Made by a program: the position numbers and the translations under genes
The notes under the pieces: model-generated
Database searches by the model: none
The model's input: only the letters and a program-made list of their open reading frames with translations
Told to the model about the DNA's origin: nothing
Part shown: positions 36,027 to 44,212 of the stretch, piece by piece
Numbering within the stretch: position 1 is the stretch's first letter
Layout of the letters: each line of letters opens with the position of its first letter
Assembly (NCBI GenBank): GCA_029860345.1
Contig: JAOUBJ010000003.1
Span: 1-64,000 of the forward strand
Origin: Candidatus Zixiibacteriota bacterium
GTDB lineage: Bacteria > Zixibacteria > MSB-5A5 > GN15 > FEB-12
DNA length: 64,000 bases
Direction of reading: 5' to 3'

Positions 36027-36377
36027 ATGACAGATATCTCCTACGACGGTAAATGGTTTGTCGGTGTCGTCAATTATGACGATGGTGACCTGACTAAGGA
36101 TGTCACGTTTCACTATCGCCAGACCGGGAACACTGTTTGGGGAACTTTTCAGGGTGGTCGTGTGCGTTTTGGGACGCTCCTTGCCGACGTGTTGCAGAAC
36201 AACCAGCTTAAAATGATCTGGCAGTACCTGAATGTCGATGGGCAGTTTGTATCGGGAGAGTGTCTGTCAACGCCTGAACTCTTGCCGGATGGACGATTGC
36301 GACTTGCCGAGACCTGGAGCACGGTTGACGGACCCACCGGCACTTCTGTAATCGAGGAAAAACCGGCCCAGCTATGA
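36027..36377 (+). CDS. small beta protein of the family often labelled N-acetylglutamate synthase
   Basis: 116 residues. YDGKWFVGVVNYDDGDLTKDVTFHYRQTGNTVWGTFQGGRVRFG and YLNVDGQFVSGECLSTPELLPDGRLRLAETW match a widespread small family of beta-barrel-like proteins (heme-free lipocalin-like by look). Many databases carry the name n-acetylglutamate synthase for it without evidence; it has no acetyltransferase fold. The function is unknown. It overlaps the acetyltransferase gene by 4 bp (ATGA), so a shared substrate is conceivable, which may be where the label came from. Confidence 0.8.
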   Translation: MTDISYDGKWFVGVVNYDDGDLTKDVTFHYRQTGNTVWGTFQGGRVRFGTLLADVLQNNQLKMIWQYLNVDGQFVSGECLSTPELLPDGRLRLAETWSTVDGPTGTSVIEEKPAQL

Positions 36378-37126
36378 GAACAGAGCAACGCTACAATGTA
36401 AGCACCGTTGAAGAGTCTCCCGATCTCAGGGGGCAAGACGTACAAATGGCCCAGGTTGCCTGGCCGGAGTTCATGCTGCACGATCCGGTGGCTCGATATT
36501 TCGACGAGTTGTACAACGACCTCCCGCAGTTTCAATTTGCATTCAAAGACAAGGAGTCCGGTGAGCTGCTTTGCATAGGCAACAGCGTTCCCTTGGCCTG
36601 GACCAAAGACCCGCAGGAACTCCCCGATGAGGGCTGGGACTGGGCTCTTGAGAAAGGGATCAAAGATCATCAGGCCGGAGTTCAACCGACCGTCCTCTGT
36701 GCCATCCAGATAATGCTGCCGCCGGAACATCGTGGTAAGGGTATCAGCCACGAAGCAGTTATCGAGATGAAGAAGATAGGTCGCGCCCACGGGCTGACCA
36801 CGCTGATAGCTCCGGTGCGGCCATCATCGAAAAGCCTCTATCCACTGACCGAGATTGAACGATATATTCGATGGACAACCGATGAAGGTCTACCCTTCGA
36901 TCCCTGGCTGCGAGTGCATGCACGTCAGGGCGGAAGAATTGTCAAAGTCTGCCCACGGGCGATGCGTATCACCGGAACCGTTGCCGAGTGGCAGTCATGG
37001 ACAAAGATGCGTTTTCCGGAGAGTGGCCATTATGTCGTACCGGGAGCGCTGGCACCGGTTGAGATAGACTGCGATGCCGACACAGGTGTCTACGTCGAGC
37101 CGAACGTCTGGACAGTACACGATTAG
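36374..37126 (+). CDS. GNAT-family acetyltransferase-like protein
   Basis: 250 residues. An acetyl-CoA pyrophosphate-loop motif is visible in MLPPEHRGKGISHEAVIEMKKIGRAHGL (about 117-145), preceded by QFAFKDKESGELLCIGNSVPL. The C-terminal half (VHARQGGRIVKVCPRAMRITGTVAEWQSW) is longer than in standard GNAT domains. Substrate is unknown. It is translationally coupled to the small protein upstream (ATGA) and lies 11 nt before the radical SAM gene. Confidence 0.72.
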   Translation: MRTEQRYNVSTVEESPDLRGQDVQMAQVAWPEFMLHDPVARYFDELYNDLPQFQFAFKDKESGELLCIGNSVPLAWTKDPQELPDEGWDWALEKGIKDHQAGVQPTVLCAIQIMLPPEHRGKGISHEAVIEMKKIGRAHGLTTLIAPVRPSSKSLYPLTEIERYIRWTTDEGLPFDPWLRVHARQGGRIVKVCPRAMRITGTVAEWQSWTKMRFPESGHYVVPGALAPVEIDCDADTGVYVEPNVWTVHD

Positions 37127-37137
37127 CTTAGCACAAC

Positions 37138-38847
37138 ATGAGCAAACCGACCAGCCACTTCCTTCCCACCACCAAAGCCGAACTGAAGGCGCGCAAATGG
37201 TCGCAGCTCGATGTTATCCTGGTGACCGGCGACAGCTATATTGATAGTCCGTTTATCGGCGTGGCGGTGATTGGGCGCATGTTGGCCGATGCCGGTTACA
37301 AAGTGGGCATTATCGCACAACCGGACATCGCGACGGGCTCGGACATGAAACGTCTTGGTGAACCCTTGCTTTTCTGGGGCGTTACCGGCGGCTCGGTTGA
37401 TTCGATGGTGGCCAATTACACCGCGACCGGTCGCAAACGACGGCGGGATGATTTCACGCCGGGGGGCGTTAACAACCGTCGTCCGGATCGGGCCGTGATC
37501 GTGTACAGTAACCTGATCCGCAAGTATTTCAAGAACACGCGACCGATTGTCCTTGGTGGCGTTGAGGCATCGTTGAGACGTGTGGCTCATTACGACTTCC
37601 ATGTCGACAAAGTCCGTCGTTCGGTTCTTTTTGACGCCAAGGCGGATTACCTGCTCTACGGCATGGCCGATTTCAGCGTGGTGCAGTTGGCCGACAGGAT
37701 CACAAAAAATGAACCGGTGGCCGGCTTGAAGGGATTGTGTTATATCGCCAACGAAGTCCCGACGGACGCGGATGAGTTGCCTTCATTTGAGTCAGTCAGT
37801 GATGACAAACAACAGTTCACTCAAATGTTCCACACCTTCTATCGTAACAACGACCATCTGACCGGACGAATGCTGGCCCAGAAACAAGACACCCGATACC
37901 TGATCCAAAATCCGCCGGCGCCGCCGTTGAGTCAGCAACAGTTGGATCGTGTGCATGAGTTGGACTTTCAGAAAGACCAGCATCCCCGCTATGAAGAGTT
38001 CGGTAAGGTCAATGCGCTGGAGACGATTCGGTTTTCGCTCCTGAGTCATCGCGGTTGCTACGGGGAATGTAATTTCTGCGGCATAACCGTCCATCAGGGT
38101 TGGACAGTCACCTGGCGGTCGGCTGACTCGCTGGTACGGGAAGCGAAGCGGCTGACCAAACGTCACGACTTCAAGGGAACCATCTCGGATGTCGGTGGCC
38201 CGACCGCCAACATGTACGGCTTCGAATGCCAAAAGAAACTAAGCAAAGGGATGTGCGCCAATAAACGATGTGTCTATCCGGATGTCTGCCGAGCCATGCC
38301 GGTCAACCATGGCCCACAGGTCGATCTTTTGCAGAGGTTACGACAGATAACAGGTGTCAAGCGGGTGGTGGTGGCTTCGGGCATCCGGCATGATATGGTG
38401 CTGGCCGACCGGCGGGAGGGTCGTCGCTACTTGCACGAGGTGGTCAGGCATCATGTTTCCGGACAGATGAAACTTGCGCCGGAACACTCCGAGAACACAG
38501 TGCTCAACCTGATGGGGAAGCCGGACCGACAATCACTGATCGAGTTTCGTAAGCTGTTTTTCGAAGCTACCGAGCAAGCCGGTAAGAACCAGTTTCTGAC
38601 CTACTATCTGATTGCCGCCCACCCGGGCTGTTCCGATGCGCACATGGCCGAACTCAAGTCATTCGTGGGCAAAGTACTGAAACTGAACCCGGAGCAGGTC
38701 CAGGTGTTCACACCGCTGCCCTCTACATATTCGGCCCTGATGTACTACACGGAGAAGGATCCGTTCACAGGCAAATCGCTACGGGTGATAAAAGATGTCG
38801 CCGGTAAGCTTCGTCAGAAGAGAATGCTGGAGAAAGCCCGTCGATAA
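37138..38847 (+). CDS. ygiQ: YgiQ-family radical SAM protein
   Basis: 569 residues. An N-terminal YgiQ domain (FLPTTKAELKARKWSQLDVILVTGDSYIDSP, GGVEASLRR) is followed by a radical SAM core. Its 4Fe-4S motif is LLSHRGCYGECNFCGITVHQG, with the CxxxCxxC triad near residue 310. Further Cys-rich positions, CANKRCVYPDVC, follow near 375. GQMKLAPEHSE is also typical. Family members are usually 600-750 residues; this one lacks only part of the C-terminal tail. The reaction is unknown. Eleven nt separate it from the GNAT gene. Confidence 0.95.
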   Translation: MSKPTSHFLPTTKAELKARKWSQLDVILVTGDSYIDSPFIGVAVIGRMLADAGYKVGIIAQPDIATGSDMKRLGEPLLFWGVTGGSVDSMVANYTATGRKRRRDDFTPGGVNNRRPDRAVIVYSNLIRKYFKNTRPIVLGGVEASLRRVAHYDFHVDKVRRSVLFDAKADYLLYGMADFSVVQLADRITKNEPVAGLKGLCYIANEVPTDADELPSFESVSDDKQQFTQMFHTFYRNNDHLTGRMLAQKQDTRYLIQNPPAPPLSQQQLDRVHELDFQKDQHPRYEEFGKVNALETIRFSLLSHRGCYGECNFCGITVHQGWTVTWRSADSLVREAKRLTKRHDFKGTISDVGGPTANMYGFECQKKLSKGMCANKRCVYPDVCRAMPVNHGPQVDLLQRLRQITGVKRVVVASGIRHDMVLADRREGRRYLHEVVRHHVSGQMKLAPEHSENTVLNLMGKPDRQSLIEFRKLFFEATEQAGKNQFLTYYLIAAHPGCSDAHMAELKSFVGKVLKLNPEQVQVFTPLPSTYSALMYYTEKDPFTGKSLRVIKDVAGKLRQKRMLEKARR

Positions 38848-38873
38848 GGGTCTGTTGAAATAGTCCAATTCCA

Positions 38874-39000
38874 CGTCATTGCGAGCGACTCCGCAGCAGG
38901 CGGAGGAGCGCGGCAATCTCATGCCTCGATTCCGCTCGGCATGGCAGGTTACCATCGAGATGAGATTGCCGCGGCACGCAAGGCGGGCCTCGCAATGACG
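38874..39000. repeat. large foldback repeat, third copy
   Basis: Perfect 12-bp ends CGTCATTGCGAG/CTCGCAATGACG enclose arms with GCAATCTCATG and ATGAGATTGCC. Apical hairpins are CTCCGC-AGCA-GGCGGAG-like and GGCACGC-AA-GGCGGGCC-like. It separates convergent ygiQ and lptC. Related to 7345-7481 and 22114-22239. Confidence 0.85.
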
Positions 39001-39057
39001 CCAAACGAGGGTTTGTATAAAAGCCCATAAGACTGCGGCTCGGCGTTTTCGGGACTA

Positions 39058-39621
39058 TTACTCGTTGAAGTTGCCGATGTTTGACAGGTCACCGTGGACC
39101 TTATCGACTTTCTTGATATGATACCAATTGAGGTTGCCGTCGGCCTCCAAACCCCATCCGGTCACCCAGTCGTCGCCCCTTTTGATATCGACATAGTCTT
39201 CAGTTTCCATGCGGTCGGTTTCTGAATCCCAGTGTAGATAGTTGGTCTTGAGTCTTGTCTGACGGTGATTCACCAAGACAACTTTGCTGAACAGATCGAG
39301 CTTGCCTGTTTTTTCACGCACGATAGCTGAGTCGGCAATCACCCAACCGGCCGGCTTGCCCAGCGAGTCGTAGGTGGTCACGTGCACACCATAGGACATT
39401 GACGAGTCAATTGCATCGAACTCGACTATCCGTTCCGAGAGAATCTCAGTGGTAACTCGACCGCCGTCGTACAGCATAATCCGAGTTCCACTCAGTTCTG
39501 AATTCGGCACGTTACTCGAGTCGGTCGAACTGTTCTGTCCCGATCGTGATGAATCCTGACTGGAGCATCCCAGGAAGACGGCCAGGCAGATTGCCAAACA
39601 TATTACAATAATCTGTCGCAT
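39058..39621 (-). CDS. lptC: LPS export protein LptC-like
   Basis: 187 residues. An N-terminal hydrophobic segment ends FLGCSS, giving a possible lipoprotein Cys at 19, although the -3 residue is Phe. A low-complexity Ser linker leads to the OstA/LptC beta-jellyroll (RVTTEILSERIVEFDAIDSSMSYGVHVTTYDSLGKPAGWVIADSA, ..FSKVVLVNHRQTRLKTNYLHWDSETDRMETEDYVDI). LptC sits at the inner membrane and passes LPS from LptBFG to LptA. It is the last gene of the kds operon, 52 nt after the acyltransferase. lptA and lptB are not next to it, unlike in many genomes. Confidence 0.88.
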   Translation of the reverse strand: MRQIIVICLAICLAVFLGCSSQDSSRSGQNSSTDSSNVPNSELSGTRIMLYDGGRVTTEILSERIVEFDAIDSSMSYGVHVTTYDSLGKPAGWVIADSAIVREKTGKLDLFSKVVLVNHRQTRLKTNYLHWDSETDRMETEDYVDIKRGDDWVTGWGLEADGNLNWYHIKKVDKVHGDLSNIGNFNE

Positions 39622-39673
39622 AGCACTTCTTATACGTTTATCGGCCGGTAAGTTCGGAAAATGCAGCCAATTG

Positions 39674-40588
39674 TCAAGTCTTCTCGGACGGTTGAGTAAG
39701 CCACCGGTTTTTGAGCCATATCCACTGATCCCGGTATTGATCGATTATCGGCTCCAGGGCGCGGTTGCAAGCGGCCGTGACAGTGATGACATCACGATCA
39801 AAGTCACCGCTTGGCGCGACCGGGATCTCCGGTTTGACGACTATTTTATACCGATTGTTTTCGGTGCGAACACAAGCCACCGGCACAAACGCCGCACCTG
39901 TTTTCAGCCCGACGATAGTCTGCCCCACCGGCGTCAGGGCGGGCCGACCAAAGAATGGGACAAACTCGCTGCGAACACGAATGGAATCAACATCCATGAG
40001 AACTCCGAGCACGCCGCCATCTCTGAGCCATTTTAGAATACCGCGCGGTGAGTCGGTGGTGGCAAAAATAGTGACACCGTTGGCGCGCCGCCTGGCCTCG
40101 AGTAGTTCGTCCAGTTTGGGATCGTACATCTCTCGCCCGATGGCCGATGCCTTGTATCCGATCTGTGCAAAGTAGATGGCCAGCAGTTCAAAGTGCCCGA
40201 TATGCCCGGTAACTCCGATGACCCCATGGCCGCGTTTATAGGCTCGATCAAAATGATCGAGACCTTCAACATCAATCAACGGCGCGATCTCGGTGTGGTA
40301 ATGCTTGGGACACCTTAACAGATCGACCAGGTTCTTGCCAGATTTGACAAAGAAACCCCGTCCGATACTCCTGCATTCCGAATCGGTCAAGCGGTCGTCG
40401 TAGACCATTTTGAGATGTCTCGATATCCGGTGCCGATCTCTGGGCAAAAGACGCCATACGATCAATCCGGTCATGGCGCCAAAAAAAACCGCTAGTCGGC
40501 GCGGCAGATAGTTGACGACCAGACTGAGGGCGCGCACGAAGTATAGTGTGGCGCCCCGTTTGAGCCGTTTGCCCAGACGCATGGTCAA
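39674..40588 (-). CDS. LpxL/HtrB-type lipid A acyltransferase
   Basis: 304 residues with one N-terminal hydrophobic segment (RALSLVVNYLPRRLAVFFGAMTGLIVW). The catalytic HxxxxE is GHIGHFE near residue 125, followed by a late acceptor-site segment IRVRSEFVPFFGRPALTPVG. It adds secondary acyl chains to Kdo-lipid A at the inner membrane, or a related lipid. The ATG overlaps the kdsD stop by 4 bp, which fits a lipid A/Kdo assignment. Which of LpxL, LpxM or LpxP type it is cannot be read. Confidence 0.9.
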   Translation of the reverse strand: MTMRLGKRLKRGATLYFVRALSLVVNYLPRRLAVFFGAMTGLIVWRLLPRDRHRISRHLKMVYDDRLTDSECRSIGRGFFVKSGKNLVDLLRCPKHYHTEIAPLIDVEGLDHFDRAYKRGHGVIGVTGHIGHFELLAIYFAQIGYKASAIGREMYDPKLDELLEARRRANGVTIFATTDSPRGILKWLRDGGVLGVLMDVDSIRVRSEFVPFFGRPALTPVGQTIVGLKTGAAFVPVACVRTENNRYKIVVKPEIPVAPSGDFDRDVITVTAACNRALEPIIDQYRDQWIWLKNRWLTQPSEKT

Positions 40589-41550
40589 ACCAGTTTGGAT
40601 TTCAGGATGTCGTGCAGGTGTATGACGCCGACCAGTCGACCGGATGCATCCACCGTTGCCAACTGGGTGATGGAGTGTTTTTCGATCAAGGCCAGGGCGC
40701 GGTCCAGCAGGGCATCTTCTGCTATCGTCTTGGGGTTGGTCAACATCACGTCGGCTGCCTTGAGTTTGAAAAAGTTGTCACTCTTTTCCGCCACGCGGCG
40801 CAGGTCACCATCGGTAAAGACCCCTCCCGGCCCTCCTTGTTCGTTCAGCATCAGAACACAACCGAGACGCTTGGAAGTCATCTCAAGGATCATCTCCTGC
40901 ATGGTAGCCTCAGGCGCAACCAACGGCAGCGCGCTTCCGGTGTGGTGTAGTTCCGAGACTCGCACCAACAATCGGCGTCCGATGGACCCACCCGGATGCA
41001 AGTCGGCGAAATCATCGGGACCGAACTTGCGGGCTTTCAACAGCGCCACTGCCAAAGCGTCGCCCATGACCAGGGCGGCTGTCGACGATGAGGTCGGGAC
41101 AAGGTTGTTGGGGCAGGCTTCTCGTTCCACGGCGCAATCCAGAACAATGTCGGCGCGTTCGGCCAGTTCCGATTTCATGGTACCGCCAAGGTAGATCAAT
41201 GAAACGCCCAACCTTCGCGCCGCCGCCAGCAGCGTCGCCGTCTCCCCCAATCGACCGGACTTTGAAATGACCAATAGGATATCATCGGCCCGCATCAGAC
41301 CCAAATCTCCGTGCAGCGCCTCGGCCGGGTGCAAGAAAAACGAAGATATACCGGTTGAGTTGAAAGTGGCCGCGATTTTTTTGCCGATCAGACCGGATTT
41401 ACCCATCCCGGCCACGATTACCCGACCCTTGCACTCAAGGATAGCCTGCACCGCTTTCTCGAAATTCGCATCGAGTCGCTCGGCCAGATCATGCACAGCC
41501 GCTGCTTCGATCCGAATAACTTCCTGCGCGTATTTTCTCAGGTCGTTCAT
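40585..41550 (-). CDS. kdsD: arabinose-5-phosphate isomerase
   Basis: 321 residues. It converts ribulose-5-phosphate to arabinose-5-phosphate, the first committed step of Kdo synthesis. A SIS domain lies at about 40-190 (VIVAGMGKSGLIGKKIAATFNSTG, HGDLGLMRADDILLVISKSG). FADLHPGGSIGRRLL precedes a CBS pair at about 205-321. Full length. It overlaps kdsC by 4 bp (ATGA) and lies between kdsC and the acyltransferase. Confidence 0.96.
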   Translation of the reverse strand: MNDLRKYAQEVIRIEAAAVHDLAERLDANFEKAVQAILECKGRVIVAGMGKSGLIGKKIAATFNSTGISSFFLHPAEALHGDLGLMRADDILLVISKSGRLGETATLLAAARRLGVSLIYLGGTMKSELAERADIVLDCAVEREACPNNLVPTSSSTAALVMGDALAVALLKARKFGPDDFADLHPGGSIGRRLLVRVSELHHTGSALPLVAPEATMQEMILEMTSKRLGCVLMLNEQGGPGGVFTDGDLRRVAEKSDNFFKLKAADVMLTNPKTIAEDALLDRALALIEKHSITQLATVDASGRLVGVIHLHDILKSKLV

Positions 41551-42077
41551 GGAAGCAAATCCAGCGGGTTTTGGTTGGTGGCTTCGAAATAGCCTTCTAT
41601 CACTTCGCGCACGGCACCCATGCCGCCGTTTTTGACCGTAACATAATCGACCACCTCGATCAACTCTTTGGCCGAATCGGCCACGGCGATTGACAGTCCG
41701 GCTTTCTTAGCCAATCCGATATCCAGAATCTCGTTGCCGACGAAGGCGATGTCCGAAAAATCCAGTCCCATCTCAGAAAGCAGCGGCTCAATATGAATCA
41801 CCTTGTTTTTCTTCCCCTGGAGAACATGCTTGACCCCGAGGTCTTTCATACGCGTGTCGGTGGCGGCCGAATAGCGCCCCGAAATAATAGCCAGTTCAAG
41901 CCCGGCCCGCATCGAAAGGGCCATGTAGAACCCATCGGATATATTGAAGCGTTTCAATTCGAATCCATCGGTTCCGAAATACAAACTGTCATCGGTCAGC
42001 ACACCGTCAACATCAAGGGCCAGCAGTTTGACACTCTTCCATCGCTGGACAAACTGTTCGCGGGTCAGATGAGCCAT
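41547..42077 (-). CDS. kdsC: 3-deoxy-manno-octulosonate-8-phosphate phosphatase
   Basis: 176 residues of the HAD IIIC class. The nucleophile motif is LALDVDGVLTDDSLYFG, the second motif is AIISGRYS, and the late acidic motif is IAFVGNEILDIGLAKKAG. It removes phosphate from Kdo-8-P. The ATG at 42077 has GAGG 5 nt upstream and lies 7 nt after the kdsA stop; an ATG six codons earlier overlaps kdsA. FVGNE replaces the more usual YVGDD, an active-site variant seen in some KdsC proteins. Confidence 0.95.
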   Translation of the reverse strand: MAHLTREQFVQRWKSVKLLALDVDGVLTDDSLYFGTDGFELKRFNISDGFYMALSMRAGLELAIISGRYSAATDTRMKDLGVKHVLQGKKNKVIHIEPLLSEMGLDFSDIAFVGNEILDIGLAKKAGLSIAVADSAKELIEVVDYVTVKNGGMGAVREVIEGYFEATNQNPLDLLP

Positions 42078-42084
42078 GTAATCC

Positions 42085-42891
42085 TCATTTTGCACTCCGT
42101 TTGATTTGCATCACCTGATTCAGAAGGGACGACATCTGTTCAAGGGGCAACATAACCCCGGCATCTGAAAGCGCCTCGGACGGGTCGGGATGGGTCTCGA
42201 TGAAAAGTCCGTCGATGCCTACCGCGGTGGCCGCTTTGGCCATAGGAATTACGAACTCCGGTCGTCCGCTTGATACTCCGTCACCCCCACTGGGCAGTTG
42301 CAACGAGTGGGTAGCATCGAACACGACCGGCAGGCCACTCTCTTTCATTATCAGCAGACTGCGGAAATCGACCACCAGATTGTGATACCCGAAAGTGGTT
42401 CCACGTTCGGTCAACATGACCTTGGATGTACCAACCTTGGCTGCAGCGTGGTTCATATCTGCAGGCGCCAGGAACTGACCCTTTTTGATATTAACCCATT
42501 TGCCGCTGGCCCCGGCCGCCTTGATCAACTGTGTCTGACGACACAGAAAGGCGGGGATCTGCAAAACATCGGCCACCTGTGCCACCGCCGCTACCTCGGG
42601 TGTTTCGTGTACATCGGTTAACACCGGGAGACCGGTTTCCAGGCGCACCTTCTCCAGAATGCGTAAGCCTTCGTCCAAGCCCGGGCCGGTAGGTGAATCT
42701 ACCGAGGTTCGATTGGCTTTTGTAAACGAGCTTTTGAAAATGTACGGCAGATCATGCGACGCGGCCAGCTTGGCCATGGTGTCAGCCACTTGCAGGACAA
42801 GTGATTCTGATTCTATGACACAGGGTCCGGCGATGAGGAAAAAATCACCCCGCTCGACTCTCGACAGAACATTCTCAGTCATGCCGGGCAA
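42085..42891 (-). CDS. kdsA: 3-deoxy-8-phosphooctulonate synthase
   Basis: 268 residues. It condenses phosphoenolpyruvate with arabinose-5-phosphate. Key segments are IAGPCVIESESLVLQVADT, SSFTKANRTSVDSPTGPGL, VLTDVHETPEVAAVAQVADVLQIPAFLCRQTQ, WVNIKKGQF and GLFIETHPDPSEALSD. CRQTQ with the Cys early in the protein suggests a metal-independent or metal-dependent split that I cannot decide. It is the first gene of the kdsA-kdsC-kdsD-acyltransferase-lptC operon. Confidence 0.97.
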   Translation of the reverse strand: MPGMTENVLSRVERGDFFLIAGPCVIESESLVLQVADTMAKLAASHDLPYIFKSSFTKANRTSVDSPTGPGLDEGLRILEKVRLETGLPVLTDVHETPEVAAVAQVADVLQIPAFLCRQTQLIKAAGASGKWVNIKKGQFLAPADMNHAAAKVGTSKVMLTERGTTFGYHNLVVDFRSLLIMKESGLPVVFDATHSLQLPSGGDGVSSGRPEFVIPMAKAATAVGIDGLFIETHPDPSEALSDAGVMLPLEQMSSLLNQVMQIKRSAK

Positions 42892-43058
42892 TATAAATAG
42901 TGCCGACCGAAACGCCAGCGATTTGTGAGGGGGTAAGTCGGGGGCTGATTTTGTGGTGCAGGTTTGGCTTCAAAACCGGCGGCAGAAGCGGGTTCGATGA
43001 CGGACCCGGCCAACCTTGCTACAGAAGATGGATTCCCGCCTAAGGTTATGCGACAAGT

Positions 43059-43081
43059 GGGCCATTTATGGCTGATTTATC
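43059..43081. repeat. 23-bp motif, second copy
   Basis: Identical to 6705-6727 (GGGCCATTTATGG .. CTGATTTATC). It lies about 30 nt beyond the stop of the FmdB-like gene. See the entry at 6705 for the caution that related forms occur elsewhere. Confidence 0.6.
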
Positions 43082-43111
43082 AGGCCTGCGACCGCAGGGT
43101 CAGGTGGCGCC

Positions 43112-43309
43112 TCAAGTGCCGCCGCGTGGGCACTCCGAAGGTACACAGCCGGACGGACGAGACGAAGAAACAGATACGGCCGCAACAGAAAAGAGTCGCT
43201 CCGCCGACGTAGACCGACACTTGGGGCAGGGAACAATCACAGCGTCCGAACCAACCAGTTCTTCGAATTCTTCACCGCAACTGTTGCACTTGTACTCGTA
43301 AATCGGCAC
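43112..43309 (-). CDS. FmdB-family zinc-ribbon protein
   Basis: 65 residues starting at GTG: PIYEYKCNSCGEEFEELVG then VPCPKCRSTSAERLFS. Two CxxC knuckles bind zinc, the FmdB N-terminal ribbon. A tail with further Cys (SGCVPSECPRGGT) follows. GGAGAGAAG precedes the start. The stop of the selenoprotein gene and this GTG share a G (TAGTG), so translation of this protein depends on ribosomes that have passed the UGA. A longer frame that begins inside the selenoprotein gene is a shadow. Confidence 0.87.
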   Translation of the reverse strand: MPIYEYKCNSCGEEFEELVGSDAVIVPCPKCRSTSAERLFSVAAVSVSSSRPSGCVPSECPRGGT

Positions 43310-43500
43310 TACTTCTCTCCACCACCCTCCGATATCGACAGGACCGCACCGGTCACCGCGCCCAATCCGCTGGTAATCAACGGATCGCACATCAAAGGTC
43401 AGGTCGAACCAAACTGAGTATACAGCATCATGGCGCCAAAACCAAGCAAACCGCCGGCAGCTGCGAAAACAAGAGTTCGAATAATCCTTCGTCGGTTCAC
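43309..43500 (-). CDS. 63-aa membrane selenoprotein, DUF6132-like, Sec34
   Basis: It starts at GTG 43500 with AAGGAGGT 6 nt upstream. It reads MNRRRIIRTLVFAAAGGLLG, then a helix ending LYTQFGSTU, with UGA at 43401-43399, then PLMCDPLITSGLGAVTGAVL and stop TAG. From memory DUF6132 proteins read GTCxITSNPxxSTLYGAxxG; aligned without gaps, the UGA falls on their invariant Cys and P, G, A and G further on match at the same spacing. A 9-bp hairpin at 43364-43386 fits a SECIS. Two short membrane helices flank the Sec loop, placing it at the membrane face. Role unknown; sulfur or thiol handling is inference from family context. Conventional calling misses this gene entirely. Confidence 0.85.
43364..43386 (-). 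promoter_or_regulatory. putative bacterial SECIS hairpin of the 63-aa selenoprotein
   Basis: Beginning 13 nt after the UGA, GATCCGTTG pairs with CAGCGGATT (nine pairs including two G-U) around loop ATTAC. If the last G-C pair opens, the loop begins with G as the bacterial consensus asks. The loop occupies nt 22-26 after the UGA, the same phase as in the SelW-like gene. Confidence 0.7.
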
Positions 43501-43761
43501 CTGGAAACCTCCTTGTCTAACCGTCGGGTCACAACCTCCGCCTGTGGGAGCGTTGAAAGACCCATGATCCGTTGTGTCGGGTCCTGAACGCGTCGAAGGC
43601 GTAGTGGTGACCCGACACCTGACCCGATGTTGGATAGCCGCGGCGGGTCACACGAACCACGCTTAGCGCGTGGTACGCAGGACCCACCGCAACAACCTAG
43701 ATAGACTTTTTCAGCATGCGCCTGTGGCGACACAAAGAGCGGTCGGATCATGCTCAATCGT
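43501..43761. repeat. three GGGTC..GACCC foldbacks with variable inner hairpins
   Basis: Copies lie at 43526-43563, 43574-43618 (10-bp perfect arms GTGTCGGGTC/GACCCGACAC) and 43641-43690 (GCGGcGGGTC/GACCCaCCGC, inner hairpin CCACGC-TTAGC-GCGTGG). Core arms are conserved, while flanks and inner hairpins differ yet remain complementary. A fourth copy is at 46652-46696. The selenoprotein Shine-Dalgarno lies at 43507-43514. No further gene is supported. Confidence 0.82.
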
Positions 43762-44151
43762 CTAAACCGCCTCGGTCATAACCGTCTTGAGTGTTTCTTC
43801 AACGGTGGCGGCCAATTCGTTCAGTCCGGCCTCCGGCAGCATCTCAGCAATCACGCTCGGTCGCGCCAGTGTGACCACCGTTTGGTTGTCGTCCGTATAA
43901 ACAGTAAACCGACAGGGCATGAAGAGCGCCACATTGATATCTTTCTGTGTGGCCTGGTGTGCAAAACCGGCGTTGCATATTTCAATAATCTTCAACGGTC
44001 CACGCTCGAACCCCTTTTCGGCCAGTGTTTCCTGAACGTTATGAACGGCCAGAACTCGAAATTGATGTTCCGGCGACAGTCGCTCAAGATTGGCGACCAC
44101 TTCGTCGTATGGTTTGTCGGATTTCAGTTGGTAGGCAAGTCTGTCGGTCAT
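43762..44151 (-). CDS. DUF302-family protein
   Basis: 129 residues covering one DUF302 domain: YQLKSDKPYDEVVANLERLSPEHQFRVLAVHNVQETLAEKG, then ..LKIIEICNAGFAHQATQKDINVALFMPCRFTVYTDDNQTVVTLARPSVI. The two conserved Cys (EICN and MPCR) are present. The function is unknown; family genes often occur with sulfur-oxidation and thiosulfate-handling genes. It lies 61 nt after the OsmC gene and upstream of the Sec protein. Confidence 0.92.
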   Translation of the reverse strand: MTDRLAYQLKSDKPYDEVVANLERLSPEHQFRVLAVHNVQETLAEKGFERGPLKIIEICNAGFAHQATQKDINVALFMPCRFTVYTDDNQTVVTLARPSVIAEMLPEAGLNELAATVEETLKTVMTEAV

Positions 44152-44212
44152 AGTTAGGACTCCATTGGGCTTCTTTACGCTATTAGATACTGAACCGGCT
44201 GATTCGATTCAC

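Noticed and set aside
43112-43390. A 92-codon frame extending the FmdB protein upstream
   Set aside because: The extension lies in another frame of the selenoprotein gene, has no ribosome site, and the zinc-ribbon family begins at PIYEYKC; the GTG at 43309 has GGAGAGAAG.
43501-43757. An 86-codon minus-strand frame with CCGGSC
   Set aside because: It consists entirely of the GGGTC..GACCC foldbacks and ends inside the selenoprotein start; no ribosome site.
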